A stretch of DNA of 37,155 nt, taken from contig JALRIJ010000002.1 in NCBI GenBank assembly GCA_023255485.1, positions 1 through 37,155 on the forward strand, given 5' to 3'. This stretch comes from Flectobacillus sp. GTDB lineage: Bacteria; Bacteroidota; Bacteroidia; Cytophagales; Spirosomataceae. Every line of letters starts with the position of its first letter. The stretch's first letter is position 1. The notes under the pieces are model-generated. The model did no database searches, was not told where the DNA came from, and was given only the letters and a program-made list of their open reading frames with translations. This document shows positions 32,962-37,155 of this stretch, in pieces. The translations under genes were made by a program, and so were the position numbers.

Positions 32962-34293
32962 TTAAATATCGTGGTGAAGAGCTTCTTCTAAGAATGGGTG
33001 GTTTTTAGCAACCAAAGAAGCTTTCGTTAATTCTGTTGCTACTGCATAGATAAATCCAGAAGCAAAAAGAATAAGTGTACCAAATTCAATGAAACCGAAT
33101 CCACCGTGAGGACCAACAGTTCCAGGCATAATCATTTGGTAGAAATCAAAATAATGTCCTACTAATACAAATGCACAACAGATTTTCAAGAAAATAGTAG
33201 TACGTTTTGCATCACGAGTCATCATGATTAAGAAAGGGAAGAAGAAGTTCAAGAAGATATTTAAAATCTCACTTGCTTTGTAAATTCCTCCATGACCTTC
33301 CCAACGCTCTAAGAAATAGATTGTTTCTTCAGCCATGTTAGCATAATAAATTAACAAGAACTGAGCGAACCAAACATACGTCCAGAAAATAGAGAACGCA
33401 AACATCAATTTACCTAAGTCATGTAAATGGTTTTCATTTACATACTTCATGTAACCTTGCTCTTTCAATAAAACGATTGTCAAAATGATAGTAGCGATAC
33501 CTGATACGTGCCAACTAGCAAACATATACCATCCAAACATCGTTGAGAACCAGTGAGTGTCAATAGACATAACCCAGTCCCAAGCAGATAATGATGCTGA
33601 GATACCCATCGCAACGATGAATCCAGTACCAATTCTAACCATTTTGAAGAAATTTTCATTTCCTCCAATCAAATCCTCTTCAATTGATTTTTTACGCATT
33701 ACTGTCCAAAGCGTAATCCACGCTCCGAAAATTAACACCATACGAATCAAGAAGAAGTTAAAGTTCAAATACCCTTTTTTGCCTGCGATAATTTTATCAT
33801 AGTGTTCGTTTGCTGGATCCATGATACCATGGTGCATCCAATGGAATATAACATCACCTTTGAAGATGAATAATAAAATCATAAGAGGAGCTGTGAAAAA
33901 CAAGAAACGAGGGAATGCCTCAGGAACTCTTTTTACCACAGAAGACCAACCTGATTTAGTTAAATATTGCAATGCTACGAAAAACATACCAATCACGGCA
34001 ATACCAGAGAAATATACTCCGTTTAACCAAAGGTTAACCCAAAGACGATTTAATGGATTCCAAGATGTCTCATGGTGTGAAACAGCACCACCAGTAAGTT
34101 CAGCACCATGTTCTGCTGCATGACCTGCTACTGCATGAGCAGCTTCATGCTCACCACCTCCAGGAAATAGAACGCCAATACCCAAAAGAACAGCACCAAC
34201 AACCATTGCTACCATTAATTTCTTACGGGTATCGGAAGTGAATTCAAAATGTTCTTCGACGTTAGCTGGTGAAAAATGTGAATGACCCGCCAT
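32962..34293 (-). CDS. actF: Alternative complex III subunit ActF (quinol:cytochrome c oxidoreductase)
   Basis: Membrane subunit of alternative complex III, related to the NrfD-type subunit ActC and thought to structure the complex rather than bind quinol itself. The 443-residue product has about ten helices. The N-terminal region and first loop are His-rich (GHSHF at 3-7; about nine His between residues 48 and 76, such as GEHEAAHAVAGHAAEHG). Further family features are WDWVMSIDTHWFSTMFGWY and YFLERWEGHGG in later loops. It follows actE by 84 bp. Name by position (C-D-E-F order) and family; confident. Confidence 0.9.
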   Translation of the reverse strand: MAGHSHFSPANVEEHFEFTSDTRKKLMVAMVVGAVLLGIGVLFPGGGEHEAAHAVAGHAAEHGAELTGGAVSHHETSWNPLNRLWVNLWLNGVYFSGIAVIGMFFVALQYLTKSGWSSVVKRVPEAFPRFLFFTAPLMILLFIFKGDVIFHWMHHGIMDPANEHYDKIIAGKKGYLNFNFFLIRMVLIFGAWITLWTVMRKKSIEEDLIGGNENFFKMVRIGTGFIVAMGISASLSAWDWVMSIDTHWFSTMFGWYMFASWHVSGIATIILTIVLLKEQGYMKYVNENHLHDLGKLMFAFSIFWTYVWFAQFLLIYYANMAEETIYFLERWEGHGGIYKASEILNIFLNFFFPFLIMMTRDAKRTTIFLKICCAFVLVGHYFDFYQMIMPGTVGPHGGFGFIEFGTLILFASGFIYAVATELTKASLVAKNHPFLEEALHHDI

Positions 34294-34377
34294 ATATCTA
34301 AAATGTGAAAATTTGAGAAGTTGAATTTATTTAATATTTGAATTTCGGCGATAAATTAGCCTACTTTCATTTTGCCC

Positions 34378-34995
34378 TTATTGCTTTTGCAATTCATGAA
34401 CATACAATACAATTTTCCAACGATCGGCTGGTGAAATCTGTGAAGCATGAGCCCACATACGTCCTTTTCCGTGTGTGATTGTATGGTAGATATGTCCATC
34501 ATTAATATCTTTAAGAGCATCTGATGAATATACAGGAACCCCAGCATATTTCTTACCTACTAAACCATCTCCTTTTCCTGCTTCTCCATGACAGTGTTGG
34601 CAGTATCTTTCATACATTACTTTTCCGCTTTCGATATTTGCTTCCGTTGCAGCAAAAGGGTTAGATAATTGAGCTTCAGAAGCTGCCATATCATCCTTAC
34701 TGATGTTGCGTGAAATCAAATCCATCTGCAATAATTTTGCATTCACAGAATCGCCTTGAACTTTAGCAAAACTACGACGTGCAACTGTTCCTTTTGCAGG
34801 AACACGCATATTCATTCCATAAGGGTTGATTGTATTCAACTCCCCATCGGTTTGCGTCATTGGTTCATACGCTACTGAGTGATACATATTGGGAGCGAAC
34901 TCAGTACCCGTGTCATTATGGCTATCTTTACATGAAGTGGTTGACAAAGCAACTACTCCTGATAAAAATAAACCTATGTATTTTTTAGTTAACAT
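34378..34995 (-). CDS. actE: Alternative complex III subunit ActE, monoheme cytochrome c lipoprotein
   Basis: Cytochrome c subunit of alternative complex III, expected to receive electrons from the ActA hemes and to hand them on. The 205-residue precursor has a lipoprotein signal (STTSC, C22) that anchors it to the membrane. The heme motif is C132, C135, H136 (CQHCHGEAGKGDG), and M180 (HGKGRM) is the likely sixth ligand. The N-terminal stretch up to about 115 is polar with no second heme site. It lies 63 bp after actD and 84 bp before actF. Confidence 0.93.
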   Translation of the reverse strand: MLTKKYIGLFLSGVVALSTTSCKDSHNDTGTEFAPNMYHSVAYEPMTQTDGELNTINPYGMNMRVPAKGTVARRSFAKVQGDSVNAKLLQMDLISRNISKDDMAASEAQLSNPFAATEANIESGKVMYERYCQHCHGEAGKGDGLVGKKYAGVPVYSSDALKDINDGHIYHTITHGKGRMWAHASQISPADRWKIVLYVHELQKQ

Positions 34996-35058
34996 ATTTT
35001 TATTGTAATTAGTCGTTGTGTATAAGTTGTCTGAAGCCTAAACTTCATTCATTTCATA

Positions 35059-35586
35059 CTAAAATTGCTTTACATTTACTTCAATTGCACCAGATGCCTT
35101 CAAAATAGCTTCGATTTCAGCTTCTGACTTTTTATTATTAGCCATATTTACAGCCATAATAAATTTATCATCTGTACTTCTTAAATCGAATGTTTTTGGT
35201 TCTTTACCTGGCCATAAGCTATTTGAAGCTAGGAATGTAAACACCATACCAAAGGCTGTAAACAATACTGTTCCTTCAAATGAAATTGGAATCCAGTCAG
35301 GTAATGAGAAGAAATCTTTACCACCAATAATAATTGGCCAGTCAAAAACCATTGTGTAGTTAATTAAAAACTGAGCACAAGTTAAGCCTGTTAATCCAAA
35401 CAAAAACGCCGCTATTGGAATTCTTGTACGTGGGTGTCCTAACGCCTTATCAAGACCGTGAATTGGAAAAGGAGTAAAAACTTCTTCAATCTTCACACCG
35501 TTTTCTTTTACTTCAGAAACTGCGTGTAACACCTCGTCCTCATCGTCATAAACACCTACTAAGTATTTTTCTGCTGTTGTATTCAT
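35059..35586 (-). CDS. actD: Alternative complex III subunit ActD (DUF3341)
   Basis: Membrane subunit of alternative complex III. The 175-residue product matches DUF3341: an N-terminal soluble part (KYLVGVYDDEDEVLHAVSEV, about 7-26, followed by FTPFPIHGLDKALG), then two helices (about 58-80 and 100-122), and a C-terminal soluble part. The family carries no cofactor. It follows actC by 73 bp with a perfect 10-bp stem-loop between. A weak 5-bp hairpin follows its stop at 35032-35047. Confidence 0.92.
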   Translation of the reverse strand: MNTTAEKYLVGVYDDEDEVLHAVSEVKENGVKIEEVFTPFPIHGLDKALGHPRTRIPIAAFLFGLTGLTCAQFLINYTMVFDWPIIIGGKDFFSLPDWIPISFEGTVLFTAFGMVFTFLASNSLWPGKEPKTFDLRSTDDKFIMAVNMANNKKSEAEIEAILKASGAIEVNVKQF

Positions 35587-35618
35587 TGTGTGTACTATTG
35601 AATGTTTTGTGTATCATG

Positions 35619-35644
35619 ATGGATGTGTCCTTAAACACATCCAT
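35619..35644 (-). other. Intercistronic stem-loop between actC and actD
   Basis: ATGGATGTGT (35619-35628) pairs perfectly with ACACATCCAT (35635-35644) around a 6-nt loop, starting 15 nt after the actC stop. No U-run follows. The stem shares TGGATGT/ACATCCA with the one between actF and coxB. Confidence 0.55.
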
Positions 35645-35659
35645 TCTTACTGTTCTTTA

Positions 35660-37069
35660 TTAGTGAGCCGAAACGCCTTCTTTATCTCCGCCTGCTTTCT
35701 TTTTGTGAGGGTAGTTTGAAGAAACTCCTTTCATAACCGACTTAACCTCTGCCATGTTAATTACTGGCAAGAACTTAGCGAATAAGAAGAACAAGGTAAA
35801 GAATAAACCAAATGAGAAAATATAGTCACCAATATCATACATTGTTGGCGAGAACATTGCCCATGAAGATGGTATATAATCACGGTGTAATGAAGAAACA
35901 ATGATTACAAAACGCTCAAACCACATCCCTACGTTTACAACAATAGAAAGAATGAATGATGCTAAGATACTAGTACGCATTTTCTTAGACCAGAATACCT
36001 GTGGAGAGATTACGTTACAAGACATCATCATCCAATAAGCCCACCAGTAAGGTCCAGTAGCACGGTTAACAAAACAGTAGCTTTCATATTCAACACCTGA
36101 GTACCAAGCAATAAAGAACTCTGTTAAATAAGCAATACCTACGATTGAACCTGTTACCGTTACAACGATGTTCATCATTTCGATGTGTTCAATTGTAATA
36201 TAGTCTTCCAAATTAAACACCACACGTGTTACTAATAACAAGGTTTGTACCATTGCAAATCCTGAGAAAATCGCACCTGCCACGAAATATGGAGGGAAGA
36301 TTGTCGTGTGCCATCCTGGGATAACAGACGTTGCAAAGTCCATTGATACAATTGTGTGTACTGAAAGTACTAATGGCGTAGAAATACCAGCTAGGATTAA
36401 CGAAACATATTCATAACGAGCCCAAGTCTTTGCAGAACCGTTCCAACCCATTGAGAATAAGCCGTACCAAAATTTAGAAGCCTTTGTGGTGGCACGGTCA
36501 CGGATAGTTGCTAAGTCTGGAACTAAACCTAAATACCAGAATACTAATGATACTGAAAGGTAAGTTGAGATAGCGAATACGTCCCATACTAATGGTGAGT
36601 TAAAGTTAACCCATAAAGAACCAAACGCATTTGGAAGTGGTAAAGCCCAGTGAGCTAACCAAGGACGACCCATGTGAGCTAAGATAAACGATGCTGCACA
36701 AAGTACGGCAAAAATGGTCATCGCTTCCGCAGCACGGTTAATTGATGTTCTCCATTTTTGACGGAATAATAATAATACGGCAGAAATCAAAGTACCAGCG
36801 TGACCGATACCTACCCACCATACGAAGTTGGTAATATCCCAAGCCCAACCTACAGTCTTGTTTAATCCCCAAACTCCAATTCCTTGCCACCATGTGTAAC
36901 CTAAACAATAGGCTCCATAGGCGAAAACAACACAAGAGACAGCAAAAGCGATTTTCCATTCTTTGGTTGGTTCGCCTTCAACTTGCTTACAAATATCTTG
37001 TGTTACGTCGTGATAAGATTTGCCTCCTGTTACAAGGACTTCTCTTATTGGTGATACTACGTGCGACAT
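35660..37069 (-). CDS. actC: Alternative complex III subunit ActC (NrfD/PsrC-type)
   Basis: Large membrane subunit of alternative complex III that oxidises menaquinol. The 469-residue product has about ten helices and belongs to the NrfD/PsrC family. Motifs include GWAWDITNFVWWVGIGHAGT (about 76-95), where quinol is expected to bind in related structures, WRTSINRAAEAMT, and HPGWHTTIFPPYFVAGA-like sequence (VIPGWHTTIFPPYFVAGAI). The polar ends are cytoplasmic Lys-rich and short. It heads the visible part of the operon; the genes actA (multiheme c) and actB (iron-sulfur protein) should lie upstream, beyond base 37155. Length is normal for ActC. Confidence 0.94.
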   Translation of the reverse strand: MSHVVSPIREVLVTGGKSYHDVTQDICKQVEGEPTKEWKIAFAVSCVVFAYGAYCLGYTWWQGIGVWGLNKTVGWAWDITNFVWWVGIGHAGTLISAVLLLFRQKWRTSINRAAEAMTIFAVLCAASFILAHMGRPWLAHWALPLPNAFGSLWVNFNSPLVWDVFAISTYLSVSLVFWYLGLVPDLATIRDRATTKASKFWYGLFSMGWNGSAKTWARYEYVSLILAGISTPLVLSVHTIVSMDFATSVIPGWHTTIFPPYFVAGAIFSGFAMVQTLLLVTRVVFNLEDYITIEHIEMMNIVVTVTGSIVGIAYLTEFFIAWYSGVEYESYCFVNRATGPYWWAYWMMMSCNVISPQVFWSKKMRTSILASFILSIVVNVGMWFERFVIIVSSLHRDYIPSSWAMFSPTMYDIGDYIFSFGLFFTLFFLFAKFLPVINMAEVKSVMKGVSSNYPHKKKAGGDKEGVSAH

Positions 37070-37111
37070 ATTTTCTTTTTAATTATGAATGTTGAAATAT
37101 GAATAATGAGT

Positions 37112-37139
37112 AACCAGTTGAACTTTCATCCAACTGGTT
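37112..37139. other. Stem-loop upstream of actC
   Basis: AACCAGTTG (37112-37120) pairs with CAACTGGTT (37131-37139), 10-nt loop. The run of six T (37138-37143) follows on the plus strand, so as an intrinsic terminator it would face antisense transcripts and not the act operon. Confidence 0.5.
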
Positions 37140-37155
37140 TTTTCATAATATATTA

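Overview
The window is ordinary chromosomal DNA from an aerobic Bacteroidota species, most likely of the order Cytophagales. This rests on the AT-rich composition, the TAnnTTTG-type promoter box before guaB, the short NuoG, the alternative complex III genes next to an aa3-type oxidase, the DUF5686 outer-membrane protein and the FKBP lipoproteins. The genus assignment is inference. I see no mobile element, CRISPR array, tRNA, rRNA or phage gene.

Layout. 1-705 (+): 3' end of a coiled-coil protein gene. 793-9505 (-): respiratory complex I genes in the transcribed order nuoA-B-C-D-E-F-G-H-I-J; the cluster stops after nuoJ at a terminator, so nuoK, L, M and N must lie elsewhere. 9778-10488 (-): Bax inhibitor-1 family protein, divergent from guaB (10687-12156, +). 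12227-18721 (-): small c-type cytochrome, murQ, M20 peptidase, plsY and a large DUF5686 protein. 18878-23528 (-): rdgB, three FKBP-type lipoproteins in a row and a DHH/NrnA-type phosphoesterase. 23875-24294 (+): ndk. 24354-37069 (-): a long respiratory cluster in the transcribed order actC-actD-actE-actF-coxB-coxA-ctaA-ctaB-coxIII-coxIII-coxIV-SCO-DUF420-small CxxC protein. actA and actB should lie just beyond the right edge.

How it works together. Complex I oxidises NADH and reduces menaquinone. Alternative complex III oxidises menaquinol and passes electrons to a cytochrome c, and the aa3-type oxidase reduces oxygen. The same cluster carries heme A synthesis (ctaB, ctaA), a copper delivery protein (SCO) and a DUF420 protein, so structural and assembly genes sit together.

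No wholly new system is evident. The points most worth checking are: 7-nt-periodic repeats just before several nuo start codons; stem-loops shortly after many stop codons inside the two respiratory clusters; an Asn where heme A synthases usually carry a His; a NuoG lacking the molybdopterin-type region but with an extra Cys cluster; a perfect hairpin abutting the guaB start codon; and a repeat-like inverted element upstream of murQ.
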